Shown here: in pieces, positions 1 to 7,202 of the stretch | Layout: each line of letters begins with the position of its first letter | Position numbering within the stretch: the first letter of the stretch is position 1 | Assembly (NCBI GenBank): GCA_022561675.1 | Contig: JADFQT010000027.1 | Span: forward strand, 1-14,198 | Length of the DNA stretch: 14,198 nucleotides | Reading direction: 5' to 3' | Source of the DNA: Chloroflexota bacterium | GTDB taxonomy: Bacteria; Chloroflexota; Dehalococcoidia; Lucifugimonadales; UBA3495 | The notes under the pieces: generated by a model | Databases searched by the model: none | Told to the model about the DNA's origin: nothing | Seen by the model: the letters and a program-made list of their open reading frames with translations, nothing else | Translations under genes and position numbers: made by a program

Positions 1-1330
1 AAATACTTATGGCTGTGTCAAACACCCCTCTAAGCAGTTCCACCGAAGGGGCTCGCTTTAGTGCCTGATGTAAGGCGTTGGCAGCGGTTAGGGTGTTGTG
101 GACCGTATCCCAGTCTCTAAATTCGTTGGACACGTGAAAATGCGCCATCCGCAGGAAAGCGGCGTAAGCAACCGCCGACCCCAGGGACTCTGGTGTAGCG
201 CCAGACCTTATTGCTTCTTTAATGCTTTCCAAGATGTCGACCGGGTCGTCTCCCAGCATTACCGTAGCTAGGCGATCCTCATCCTTCCAGTTGCTCTTAG
301 AACTCCCTTGGTCGTATAAACCAGGGAGCTCTTCTCGGGCTGCCCACACCAGCGCGGCTAAATCTACAGGATGTCTCCAAGAGTTCAACTCCTGGCTGCG
401 TCTGGCTCGAGCCATCCCATGGACCAGGCTGGTCAGCACTTGGCCTGCCTCCTGCCAACCAAGATGATCCAGGAGTTCAAAGGCCTTGTTGGCATAGTCC
501 ACCACGTGGCCGGAATCCAGGTACAGGTGATCGGTGGCGGCGGCAAAGACCATGTCTGCTATGGTCTTCTGGGGTAGGCCCAGTTCTATGGCGGTGCTGA
601 GACAGCGTTCGGCCCCTTCTTCGTCCCGAACATCGATAAAGCTTCGGAACCACTGCTTCAACACCTCCGGGCGGGTCTCGTGGGTAGGCAGAGGGTTCAC
701 CAGGAACCGGGGTGGCTTGCCCGCACACTCCCTGGAGACATGAAGCAGTCCCTGGTACATCGCCTTGGTTCGGTCTTCCTCAGATAGATGGGGCAGCATA
801 TTAGCGCTGCAGGTCAGGATGCTCATGGCGGGTCCCCATCCCGATGCTGAGTAGGTGGTTCCGAAGCGAGCACCGATTTTCAAGGCCAATCGATAATCGG
901 CTCCTGTAGCGTTGAGACCCAGCACTGCCTTGCCAATAATTAGACGTATGTTATGTTCCAGGCCATCTTCCAGACGAGTGGACCAGTGGGTGGTTTCGTC
1001 CCTGGGTGGCGGGGATGGGTTTACCCACACTTCACCATCAATGACGCTAACTGGGAAGGAACGGACATCATCGGCGAAGAGATTGAAGGTGCCACCACTG
1101 GACAAGTCGAATCGGGCATGATGCCAGTGGCAGGTCAAAATACCATCTCGGATACTGCCTCGGTCCAGGGGGAATCCCATGTGAGGACACCGGTTATCAA
1201 GAGCGTACACCTGGCCATCGTGGTAAAACACAGCGAGGGTGTGTCCTCCTCCGGTTACCACGGAGCATCCCCGCTCTTTAACTTGGTCTAAGGTTCCAAC
1301 CCTGATATGTCCTTCAACTGCTGTCGCCAT
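1..1330 (-). CDS. Rieske [2Fe-2S] protein with large uncharacterised C-terminal domain (3' end beyond window)
   Basis: The minus-strand frame is open from ATG at 1330 to the window edge: 443 residues with no stop, so the C-terminus is missing. A GGAGG site lies 6 nt before the ATG. Residues 5-105 form a Rieske domain with the exact spacing C48-x-H50-x16-C67-x2-H70, which binds a [2Fe-2S] cluster. The remaining 330 or more residues are not the catalytic domain of a ring-hydroxylating oxygenase. They are helical and rich in conserved-looking His/Asp: D267-H268, H275, H304, and H397/H399/H411/H421 in a stretch around residues 393-421 (AHFHVSNEFRDWDTVHNTL). From memory, similar Rieske proteins of about 600 residues occur in actinobacteria and Chloroflexota, and the His pattern recalls questin-oxidase-like proteins. 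No ferredoxin reductase is adjacent. The gene is third in a minus-strand series after the aldolase and the cupin, 230 bp below the cupin. The Rieske domain is certain; the overall reaction is unknown. Confidence 0.9.
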   Translation of the reverse strand, partial: MATAVEGHIRVGTLDQVKERGCSVVTGGGHTLAVFYHDGQVYALDNRCPHMGFPLDRGSIRDGILTCHWHHARFDLSSGGTFNLFADDVRSFPVSVIDGEVWVNPSPPPRDETTHWSTRLEDGLEHNIRLIIGKAVLGLNATGADYRLALKIGARFGTTYSASGWGPAMSILTCSANMLPHLSEEDRTKAMYQGLLHVSRECAGKPPRFLVNPLPTHETRPEVLKQWFRSFIDVRDEEGAERCLSTAIELGLPQKTIADMVFAAATDHLYLDSGHVVDYANKAFELLDHLGWQEAGQVLTSLVHGMARARRSQELNSWRHPVDLAALVWAAREELPGLYDQGSSKSNWKDEDRLATVMLGDDPVDILESIKEAIRSGATPESLGSAVAYAAFLRMAHFHVSNEFRDWDTVHNTLTAANALHQALKRAPSVELLRGVFDTAISI

Positions 1331-1401
1331 GTTGTCCTCCTCGGACCAGGAGAGAGTGGGCATTAAGCTTCGCTACAAAGCATCCCACCATAACAAAGGT
1401 A

Positions 1402-1418
1402 GGGAAGAAGCTCTTCCC
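1402..1418. repeat. Short hairpin in the leader of the Rieske gene
   Basis: A perfect 7-bp inverted repeat, GGGAAGA/TCTTCCC, encloses a 3-nt loop (AGC). It lies 72 nt upstream of the Rieske start codon, so it would be in the 5' leader if transcription starts further upstream. It has no U-tract on either side. It could be an operator dyad, an RNA hairpin or chance. Confidence 0.3.
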
Positions 1419-1511
1419 AAGTTAGGCAGGGTGTCATGGATTAGCTAAGCCCCGGAGCGGTGCTGACCTATCGCGATCTCCTCGCGTTTCGAGCACCCGA
1501 TTGACCAAATC

Positions 1512-1553
1512 AACAGCGTCTAACGTTTAGCGAGGGGAATGAGCCGCGCTGTT
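1512..1553 (-). terminator. Weak hairpin just after the cupin stop codon
   Basis: A 7-bp inverted repeat, AACAGCG/CGCTGTT, has a 28-nt loop that contains a smaller CTAA/TTAG stem. It begins 7 nt after the cupin stop codon (minus strand) and is followed by GATTTGG rather than a true U-run. It may terminate or attenuate transcription between cupin and Rieske genes. The evidence is position and symmetry only. Confidence 0.25.
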
Positions 1554-1560
1554 CGAAGCG

Positions 1561-1893
1561 TTAATCCGCCAGCGGCACGCTAACTGAAGACCTGTTTCCC
1601 ACTGAGCGGGTGGTGTGACCCTGTCCGGTCAGGTCTTCAACCTGCAGAATGTCCCCTGGGTTCAACATCCGTTTGGTCCCATCTCCGATTCCGATCTCCA
1701 TTTGACCGGAAAGGACGATAACGTACTGCCGCTGGGGACCTGTGTGCCAATCGCTGAAAGTCCCATCCGGGAAACTGAGGAAGGTCATGGCCTCGCCGGA
1801 CTTAAGGGCGACGGTTTCGGCCTCTCCGGCCGGCATATTCAGGTCCTCGAAGTGGGCTTGACCATCCTCACCGGTATATAGGCGAATAATCAT
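1561..1893 (-). CDS. Small single-domain cupin protein
   Basis: 110 residues, the size of a one-domain cupin (beta-barrel). The ATG at 1893 follows GGAGGTCAC, a strong but closely spaced ribosome site. Motif 1 is degenerate: W49-H50-T-G-P-Q-R-Q56 followed by VIVLSGQMEI, where the classical second His and Glu ligands are Gly52 and Gln56. Motif 2 is PGD (79-81) with a GH-type His93. This matches, from memory, a family of small cupins with a W-H-x-x-P-x-R-Q signature, whose function is not established. Metal binding by the usual 3-His/1-Glu set looks unlikely. It sits 88 bp downstream of the aldolase on the same strand, so co-transcription is plausible, although a -10-like TACAAT lies in the gap. 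No substrate can be assigned. Confidence 0.85.
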   Translation of the reverse strand: MIIRLYTGEDGQAHFEDLNMPAGEAETVALKSGEAMTFLSFPDGTFSDWHTGPQRQYVIVLSGQMEIGIGDGTKRMLNPGDILQVEDLTGQGHTTRSVGNRSSVSVPLAD

Positions 1894-1925
1894 GTGACCT
1901 CCATCAGTCCAGGTTTTGCAAAGCT

Positions 1926-1931
1926 ATTGTA
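1926..1931 (-). promoter_or_regulatory. Possible -10 element for the cupin gene
   Basis: TACAAT (minus strand) sits in an AT-rich pocket (TTTTTATACAATAG) 33 nt upstream of the cupin ATG. No convincing -35 lies 16-18 bp further up. It could give the cupin its own promoter, or be chance in an AT-rich gap. Confidence 0.2.
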
Positions 1932-1981
1932 TAAAAATGTTGGTGTGATTGGTACGTAAAGCGCTGAGAGACGCCTCGGTT

Positions 1982-2848
1982 TCATCTGCCCGCCAGCCGA
2001 CGGCCCTCGTTCAGGCCAGGGGTAGATTTGTCCGGTGCGGTAATGATGATCCGAAACCCCTGTTCCATCCGCATCGCCACCTGCTCTGGCGTGTTGGCTC
2101 CAGTGGCACAGGGGACATCGAACTCCTGACAGGTTTCCAAAATGCGGAGCAGATTTGCCTGGACCTCCGGATGGCCGGCATTACCCCGCAGCCCCATGGC
2201 AACCGACATGTCACCCGGCCCGGCCCAAATAGCGCCAATACCCCTCACCTGACGCAGAATGTCCCTTAGGTTGCTGACCCCCTCCGGTTCCTCAACAATG
2301 CCCATAAGCAGGAGGTTCCCATCGGGGTCCAAGGGCCACAGGTCCGCTGCATCGTAATACTCCTGGGCACTCAGGCCCCAATACCTCGGCGCGATGCGCT
2401 GCCACCAACCCCTCTGCCCCACCGGTTCGAAATCCGCTGCTCCGGTAACCTGGGGATACCGGGCCGCTATCACCGCTGCTTGCGCCTCGTCTACAGTGTT
2501 CAAATGGGGCAGCACCAGACCGTACACACCAGTGTCCAGCGCCTGTTTGATAATCCACTGATTGCGTTCCCGGGAGTTGGGCGGTATCCGTACGAGGGGG
2601 ACCACATCGGGCTGCAAATTTCCCTTCGCGGCAATGCGTTGGCGGTTCAGCAGAAACTGAAGGGAAACTCGAAGGTTGTTGAAGCTAAGCCCTTCATGTT
2701 CCATTTCTATCATCACCATGTCGTAGTCTGAATCGGCGACAAAGGTCAAGTCATCCAAATTTCCATTCCAGACGAGACCGGAGGCGAACACGGTTTTGCC
2801 CTGCTCCAGCAGGTCTATGACTTTGTTATAGCGTTTATGTTCCGGCAT
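1982..2848 (-). CDS. HpcH/HpaI-family class II aldolase (2-oxo-3-deoxy acid type)
   Basis: 288 residues; the ATG at 2848 is preceded by GGGAGA at 6 nt. HpcH/HpaI aldolases are metal-dependent TIM-barrel enzymes that cleave 4-hydroxy-2-oxo acids into pyruvate plus an aldehyde. The family landmarks are present in order: MIEMEHEG with the base His51, LVRIPP with the carboxylate-binding Arg87, the GVYGLVLPHLNTVDEA strand (108-122), GIVEEPEG with metal ligand Glu186, and WAGPGDMS with metal ligand Asp213. Compared with HpaI the loop between residues 131 and 182 is long and aromatic (QRGWWQRIAPRYWG), so the substrate or oligomer contacts probably differ. It is upstream of the cupin on the same strand and divergent from the hydroxyacid dehydrogenase at 3436, which could reduce or oxidise related 2-oxo/2-hydroxy acids. 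The family is near certain; the substrate is unknown. Citrate-lyase-beta-like activity is the less likely alternative. Confidence 0.93.
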   Translation of the reverse strand: MPEHKRYNKVIDLLEQGKTVFASGLVWNGNLDDLTFVADSDYDMVMIEMEHEGLSFNNLRVSLQFLLNRQRIAAKGNLQPDVVPLVRIPPNSRERNQWIIKQALDTGVYGLVLPHLNTVDEAQAAVIAARYPQVTGAADFEPVGQRGWWQRIAPRYWGLSAQEYYDAADLWPLDPDGNLLLMGIVEEPEGVSNLRDILRQVRGIGAIWAGPGDMSVAMGLRGNAGHPEVQANLLRILETCQEFDVPCATGANTPEQVAMRMEQGFRIIITAPDKSTPGLNEGRRLAGR

Positions 2849-3435
2849 CTTGTTCTCCCTGTTTCCATTATGTTAGCTGAAAGGGTGGGCTGGGATAATT
2901 TCTCTATGCGGGTGCTTAAAAACCCTCTAACCGCTCAGGTCCTTGGTAGTCTACTCCCCAAAGAAAGACCTTGGGCGGTTGCCTCGTCGATGCCACTTCA
3001 CACATCGTCGCTGCCACCGACTACGTGGGGCTGGCCGGTGCTACCAGAGGCAATTCTGCGTAAGCCAAAATTCGGAACCTTCCATCCTTTCGAATTAAGG
3101 CCAGCCCCAGAATGTGATATTACCATCTACCGAGGTTAAACCCTGGCGGTGTCACATCAGCCATCACCTGGTTGTGAAAGTTTAAACGCCACTTTCGGGC
3201 AAAGCCATAGGCACGGTTATGTTCAAATGCCAACTGGGCAATGACTCCACCCGAGAATACCATATGGAGCTGCTCGGCTTCCCGGCGGGGCACCAAGACA
3301 TGAGCTTTTTGATGGCTTCAGGTTGCTCGCCCCTGATTCTTATGCCCTCCTTGAGGTGACTTCGTTCTATGTTGAGGCTAAAATTAGCCCGACCTAACTT
3401 GTCCACAAACTGGTCTACCCGAGAGGACTGAAGCT
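2849..3435. other. 587-bp divergent intergenic region, no convincing gene
   Basis: This is the gap between the divergent aldolase and hydroxyacid dehydrogenase genes. Short open stretches exist: plus 2837-3139, minus 3406-3182, and plus stretches around 2960-3060 and 3200-3350 with protein-like composition (LGGCLVDATSHIVAATDY; MFKCQLGNDSTREYHMELLG). None has a good ribosome site, and each is broken by stops or needs frame changes. I recognise no family. The pattern is compatible with a decayed gene or two. The last 80 bp hold a candidate promoter for the dehydrogenase. Confidence 0.4.
3356..3384 (+). promoter_or_regulatory. Candidate sigma70-type promoter of the hydroxyacid dehydrogenase gene
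   Basis: GTGACT (-35, 4 of 6 matches), a 17-bp spacer and TAAAAT (-10, 5 of 6) end 51 nt before the ATG at 3436. The spacing is ideal and the -10 is strong; the -35 is middling. Confidence 0.4.
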
Positions 3436-4407
3436 ATGGGGTTTAAGCTGCTGATACTGAACCCATCCGAACAGGGAGAAACCGCATACGTTGACACCTG
3501 GCCAGAGAAGCTAAGGGATACTATACCGGACATAGTTGTGCACCTATCCAAGTCAGTTGGAGAGGCCATGGAGGTCATCGGCGAGGTTGACGCTGCCTTC
3601 GGGAACATAGCGCCTGAACTCTTTGAAAGGGCCAGAAACCTGAAATGGATTGCCTGTCCTCAGGCTGGTCCAAAGGCCGGCTATTACCACCAGGCCTTGA
3701 TAGATAACGACGTGGTGGTGACCAACACTCGGGAGATTTACAACGATCACATCAGCGCCCATATCATGTCGTTCATTTTGGCCTTTGCTAGGGGGTTACA
3801 CGTTTATATCCCTCGACAACTGAAGCGGCAATGGAGTCCGGGGTACGAGACAATCCATCTGCCGGACGCCACGGTGGTGATCGTAGGCGTCGGGGGCATC
3901 GGTGGAGAAGCGGCCCGTCTGTGCGCCGAGTTCGGCATGACTGTCATTGCGGTAGACCCTCGAGTTGACAAACCACCCACCGGTGTTAGCGAGTTGCACC
4001 GGCCGGAAGCCCTGAGCGACCTGCTTCCAAGAGGAGACTTCGTCGTCGTCACCGTCCCTGAGACCCCTCAGACCCAAGGTATGTTTGGGATTAATCAGTT
4101 TCGGCGCATGAAGTCCAGTGCATTCTTGATCAACATAGGAAGAGGAGCCACCGTGATACTGGACGACCTGGTGGAAGCCTTACAACAAGGGCAGTTAGCG
4201 GGAGCAGGACTGGACGTGTTCCAAACCGAGCCTTTGCCTACCGACCACCCGCTCTGGGATACACCCGGTGTCTTGATTACACCTCACGTAGCTGGAAGAG
4301 GCCCCTACTTGGAAGACCGGCGCACCAAGTTGTTCATAGACAACTGCATCCGGTTCAATGAGGGCAGGCCTCTGGTGAATGTGGTGGATAAGGACCAATG
4401 GTTTTGA
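3436..4407 (+). CDS. NAD(P)-dependent D-2-hydroxyacid dehydrogenase
   Basis: 323 residues, the normal family length. The enzyme interconverts a D-2-hydroxy acid and its 2-oxo acid. The N-terminal substrate domain (1-105) carries the family pattern FERARNLKWIACPQAGPK. The Rossmann domain has GVGGIGG at 151-157 and Asp174 at the end of the second strand, which favours NAD over NADP. The catalytic triad is in place: Arg236 in NIGRG, Glu265 in TEPLP and His284 in TPHVAG. The ATG at 3436 follows GAGAGG about 9 nt upstream. It stands alone on the plus strand, convergent with the gene at 4521-5354 and divergent from the aldolase. Glyoxylate/hydroxypyruvate-type or other 2-oxo acid substrates are all possible; sequence alone does not decide. 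Confidence 0.95.
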   Translation: MGFKLLILNPSEQGETAYVDTWPEKLRDTIPDIVVHLSKSVGEAMEVIGEVDAAFGNIAPELFERARNLKWIACPQAGPKAGYYHQALIDNDVVVTNTREIYNDHISAHIMSFILAFARGLHVYIPRQLKRQWSPGYETIHLPDATVVIVGVGGIGGEAARLCAEFGMTVIAVDPRVDKPPTGVSELHRPEALSDLLPRGDFVVVTVPETPQTQGMFGINQFRRMKSSAFLINIGRGATVILDDLVEALQQGQLAGAGLDVFQTEPLPTDHPLWDTPGVLITPHVAGRGPYLEDRRTKLFIDNCIRFNEGRPLVNVVDKDQWF

Positions 4408-4447
4408 TACCAGAGTAAATCCTTCTAGCCAGGGTCATACCGCTAAT

Positions 4448-4462
4448 TCCAGGAAACCTGGA
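4448..4462. terminator. Small hairpin between convergent genes
   Basis: TCCAGG-AAA-CCTGGA is a perfect 6-bp stem, 40 nt after the dehydrogenase stop codon, in the 113-bp gap between convergent genes. There is no clear T-run, so a terminator role is only positional. Confidence 0.25.
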
Positions 4463-4520
4463 GGGCTTTCAACGAACGGCGTACTGGGCAGCGTTATTGG
4501 CCTGCATACCACTGAGAATT

Positions 4521-5354
4521 TTAGCCGCCCTTGAAATGTTGCCCGAACCGGGCCGCCAACCCGGCGTTACCTTCGAAGGTCAAGCGGCCGTCGGCCAGGG
4601 CCGCATCGGGGCTGACCCGCCCATACATCACCAGCATGTAAGTCTCGCCGTCGCAGCGGAATGTCACGTCCGCTTCGCAGGCATCGGCTGGCTCTAGGCG
4701 GGTGCCCTCTCGGGTCGCCACAATGTCCACATTCGTGCCAACCGGCGAGGAAACCGAGAATCGGTAGCGGATGGGCGACTCCAGGTCCGGTTCCGGCCGG
4801 AAGGCCCGGCGCACCGCCCGGGGCACCGTGTCTATCAGCGCCCCTATGCTGCCGTCGGACAGGTGATAGTCCGGCTCCAGCACCGAGCGCACGTCCCAGG
4901 CGTGCACGGTCAGCTCGGCTATGCGCATGTCCAGCAGGGTGCTGATCGGCTCGGGGCCTGGCGGCCAGTAGCAAAGCGTGTCCCAGCTATCCAGACCGAC
5001 GCGCTCGAACACCTGCACCGACTCGTCCAGGTTGCTATTGAACCAGTCCAGCAGCCCGTCTCCCTGTTGCTGGCGGGTAGCAATAGCCCGCTGGGCAATT
5101 CTTTCGGCGAAGTCATCTTCGTTGTGCTCTGCCACCGGCGGCTGGCCTTCGGGAGGGGAAATGTCTCCCGCCAGACCCCGGGTTATGCTGCGGGCAAATC
5201 CTTGACTGCCCAGGTGGGACAACACATCCGCCACCGTCCAGCGCTGGCAGGCTGAGGGGTGTGACCATGCTGCGGCGGGCAGGCCGGACAGGTATTCCTT
5301 TAACTCCTCCGCCTCCCGTTGCAGGACCCTAATGCGGTCTAGTGGTGGGACCAT
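4521..5354 (-). CDS. DinB-like maleylpyruvate isomerase (MDMPI) family protein
   Basis: 277 residues, with two parts. Residues 8-155 form a four-helix DinB/MDMPI metal-binding domain, with the family signature W30-S-H-P-S-A-C-Q-R-W-T-V-A-D-V-L-S-H47. The metal ligands align as His47, Glu147 and His151 (AELTVHAWD), the same E-x3-H spacing as mycothiol-dependent maleylpyruvate isomerase. Residues 190-275 match the C-terminal SCP2-like domain of that family (ADVTFRCDGETYMLVMYGR, then DGRLTFEGNAGLAARF). Known members use a low-molecular-weight thiol for isomerisation or transfer reactions, but most are uncharacterised, and no gentisate-pathway neighbours are seen. The ATG at 5354 has GGAGG 7 nt upstream. 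It lies 349 bp downstream of the CoA-transferase gene on the same strand. The family is certain; activity and thiol are unknown. Confidence 0.9.
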   Translation of the reverse strand: MVPPLDRIRVLQREAEELKEYLSGLPAAAWSHPSACQRWTVADVLSHLGSQGFARSITRGLAGDISPPEGQPPVAEHNEDDFAERIAQRAIATRQQQGDGLLDWFNSNLDESVQVFERVGLDSWDTLCYWPPGPEPISTLLDMRIAELTVHAWDVRSVLEPDYHLSDGSIGALIDTVPRAVRRAFRPEPDLESPIRYRFSVSSPVGTNVDIVATREGTRLEPADACEADVTFRCDGETYMLVMYGRVSPDAALADGRLTFEGNAGLAARFGQHFKGG

Positions 5355-5703
5355 CGTTTGCCTCCAGAGCTACCAGCGGGACAACGCCGTCAGCCGGGTA
5401 TCCTATACAAATACCAAAGTGGAACCCGCAGAGTCGGCATTGCGCTCCATGTAGACCCCACCTTGGCTTTGGCTTAGGCTGTGCCACCGAGGTTCTCAGT
5501 GAACCAATGCAGCGAATCTCCGGCGCAGTCGATGCTCCGCCTCATCAAAAATGGAACCAAGAACCCTTCGGTCAGTTGTCGATTATTTAATACGGGCATT
5601 CTAGGGTCAGGGGAAATGGCAGTCAAACGTTGTTGCCCCTAATCAGCCATTTTTGAGACTCGCAATAATCGCTTGAGCCGTGTCGCGGAGACCTCTCCTG
5701 GCC
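5355..5703. other. 349-bp intergenic region without a gene
   Basis: No frame with a ribosome site or recognisable protein was found. The only structure seen is a 7-bp inverted repeat, AAATGGC (5614-5620) / GCCATTT (5646-5652), about 50 nt beyond the stop of the CoA-transferase at 5704. It could form a loose hairpin, but I would not call it a terminator. Confidence 0.5.
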
Positions 5704-6927
5704 TCAATACACCACTCCATCAGCCACCAGCCCTGCCAGCTGGTCGTTAGGCAGGCCCAGCAGCTGCCCGAACACGTAGGGGTTGTCTTCTCCGATATTG
5801 CTGTAATCGCCGAATTCCATCGGCGTGGCCGACAGGTGTGCCGGCATGCTCCAGGATAGGCTGGAGCCCTCCTCCCATTCCGAGGCCGATTTGCCCCGTT
5901 CAGCGGCGTAGTATTTGGTCTCCCGATAGAATTCCCGGGACTTCAGGTGTTCGCTATCGTACAGGTCCTGACCCTGCGACACGACGCTGGCCGCTACTCC
6001 AGCTTCCTGTAGCTGCTCCATCACCGCTTCCGCGGTCCTTTGGCTGGTCCACTGGCCGATCAGGTCATCCAGCCTGTCCTGATGGTGCAGACGACACGCA
6101 AGGGTGGCGAACTTGGAATCCTCACTCCAATCCTGGTTGCCCAGCACCCGGCAAAAAGCGCGCCACTCCTCCTCGTTGAACACGGCGATGGCGCAGTACC
6201 GGTCCTCTCCCTTACAGGGATATACACCGTGGGGTGCGGCGTGGGGATCCCGGTTGCCCCGGCGTTCCGGTAACCTTTGGTTAACTTGGTAGTCCAACAG
6301 GGCCGGACCGGCGGTAACGGCCCCGGATGTGAAAATGGAAGATTCCAGGGTGGCGGGCTTGCCGGTACGCTGCCGCCGGAGCAGGGCTCCGATAATGGCC
6401 GCGGGCTGGAACACTCCGGTATGGTAGTCGGAGTAGGAGGTGTTCACCGCCGCGGGCGGAGCACCCGGCGCTCCGGTCATCATGGACACTCCGCACATAT
6501 GCTGCACCAGAATGCCGTAGGACTTGTAGGTGTAATAGGGCCCGTGACCCCCCAGGCCGGTCTGCCACATGATAATAATGTCCGGCCTGACCTGCCGAAC
6601 CTCTGGAAAGTCGATTCCCCAACGCGCCAGAATATTGCGGCGGAAATTGGTCGTAAACACGTCACTGACCTTGATCAACTCCATAAAGATGTCCCGGCCT
6701 TGAGGGGTTCGGACATCTAGGGTTATTCGTTTTTTGTGGCGTTGATAGTCGGGCTGTCCGGCGCCTCGTGACCAGGCGGGTATGAAGGCCATCTCGTCCA
6801 GCACTTTGTTGGTCTCCACTTTAATGACCTCGGCCCCGAGGGATGCCAAGATGCGGCCGGTCAGAGGCAGGGCCACGTAGGGGCCGAACTCTACCACCCG
6901 CACACCTGCCAGCGCCTTGTCGGACAT
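5704..6927 (-). CDS. Family III CoA-transferase (CaiB/BaiF), catalytic-Asp copy
   Basis: 407 residues, the usual family III length. These enzymes move CoA between carboxylic acids through an aspartyl-CoA thioester and fold as interlocked dimers. The N-terminus LAGVRVVEFGPYVALPLTGRI, followed by GAEVIKVET, is the family CoA-binding start. Asp167 in SYSDYHTGVFQPAAIIGALL sits where formyl-CoA transferase has its nucleophile Asp169, with the normal four-residue step to Gly171. RQRTGKPATLESSIF (185-199) is the following strand. The ATG at 6927 follows GGAGGAG. A second family III gene lies 275 bp upstream on the same strand and lacks this Asp, so the two may form one heteromeric enzyme. Donor and acceptor acids cannot be read from the sequence. 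A racemase of the same fold is less likely. Confidence 0.95.
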   Translation of the reverse strand: MSDKALAGVRVVEFGPYVALPLTGRILASLGAEVIKVETNKVLDEMAFIPAWSRGAGQPDYQRHKKRITLDVRTPQGRDIFMELIKVSDVFTTNFRRNILARWGIDFPEVRQVRPDIIIMWQTGLGGHGPYYTYKSYGILVQHMCGVSMMTGAPGAPPAAVNTSYSDYHTGVFQPAAIIGALLRRQRTGKPATLESSIFTSGAVTAGPALLDYQVNQRLPERRGNRDPHAAPHGVYPCKGEDRYCAIAVFNEEEWRAFCRVLGNQDWSEDSKFATLACRLHHQDRLDDLIGQWTSQRTAEAVMEQLQEAGVAASVVSQGQDLYDSEHLKSREFYRETKYYAAERGKSASEWEEGSSLSWSMPAHLSATPMEFGDYSNIGEDNPYVFGQLLGLPNDQLAGLVADGVVY

Positions 6928-6985
6928 TGTGCTCCTCCTCAGCGTTAGTGCCTGCTGTCCCTAATCGGATCGTCCTGGACCTGGA

Positions 6986-7015
6986 ATGCCAGTGTACGGC
7001 CGTGCCAACTGTCAA
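6986..7015 (-). promoter_or_regulatory. Possible promoter of the downstream CoA-transferase gene
   Basis: A perfect -35 hexamer TTGACA (minus strand, 7015-7010) is followed after 18 bp by TGGCAT, a poor -10. It lies 59-88 nt upstream of the ATG at 6927. It might give this gene transcription independent of the gene at 7203-8438. Confidence 0.25.
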
Positions 7016-7061
7016 TTGTTTTCTGCCTGACACCGCACTTAGCCAAATCTCAAACGACCCA

Positions 7062-7181
7062 TGTCTTTCCGAGGGAGCGAAGCGACTGAGGAATCTAAAT
7101 TCTAGGTCCGTAAAACCTCATGAATCAGTATTACAGTTGCATCACAGCCTACGGCGCCAGGACCATGTTCTCGGAGTGACA
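7062..7181. mobile_element. 120-bp decayed MITE-like dispersed-repeat element
   Basis: The element starts with TGTCTTTCCGAG (7062-7073) and ends with CTCGGAGTGACA (7170-7181). The terminal inverted repeats match at 10 of 12 positions. Directly inside the left end is GGGAGCGAAGCGACTGAGGA followed by ATCT. From memory this is the hallmark of very abundant non-coding inverted-repeat elements of the 'GTCATTCCGAG...GAGGAATCT' type, found in Chloroflexota and several other phyla. The inner right end (CCTACGGCGCCAGGA) looks like a degraded partner of the same motif. No target-site duplication is visible. It carries no gene and sits between the two CoA-transferase genes, so it would be transcribed if they form one operon. 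Confidence 0.6.
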
Positions 7182-7202
7182 TTTTGAGATAATTGCTGAG
7201 CG

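Noticed and set aside
3182..3406. 74-residue minus-strand frame (MDKLGRANFSLNIERSH...)
   Set aside because: It has no ribosome site and no family I recognise, and it overlaps the candidate promoter of the plus-strand dehydrogenase. It is treated as chance or debris.
4567..4974. Long minus-strand open frame rich in Arg/Gly/Pro inside the MDMPI gene
   Set aside because: It is an out-of-frame shadow of the MDMPI-family gene on the same strand, with no ribosome site and GC-driven composition.
6277..6720. 147-residue plus-strand frame opposite the CoA-transferase
   Set aside because: It is antisense to a clear family III CoA-transferase, with low-complexity Gly/Arg composition and no ribosome site.
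7062..7181. CRISPR-like repeat
   Set aside because: There is only a single pair of inverted ends, with no regularly spaced direct repeats and no cas genes in the window.
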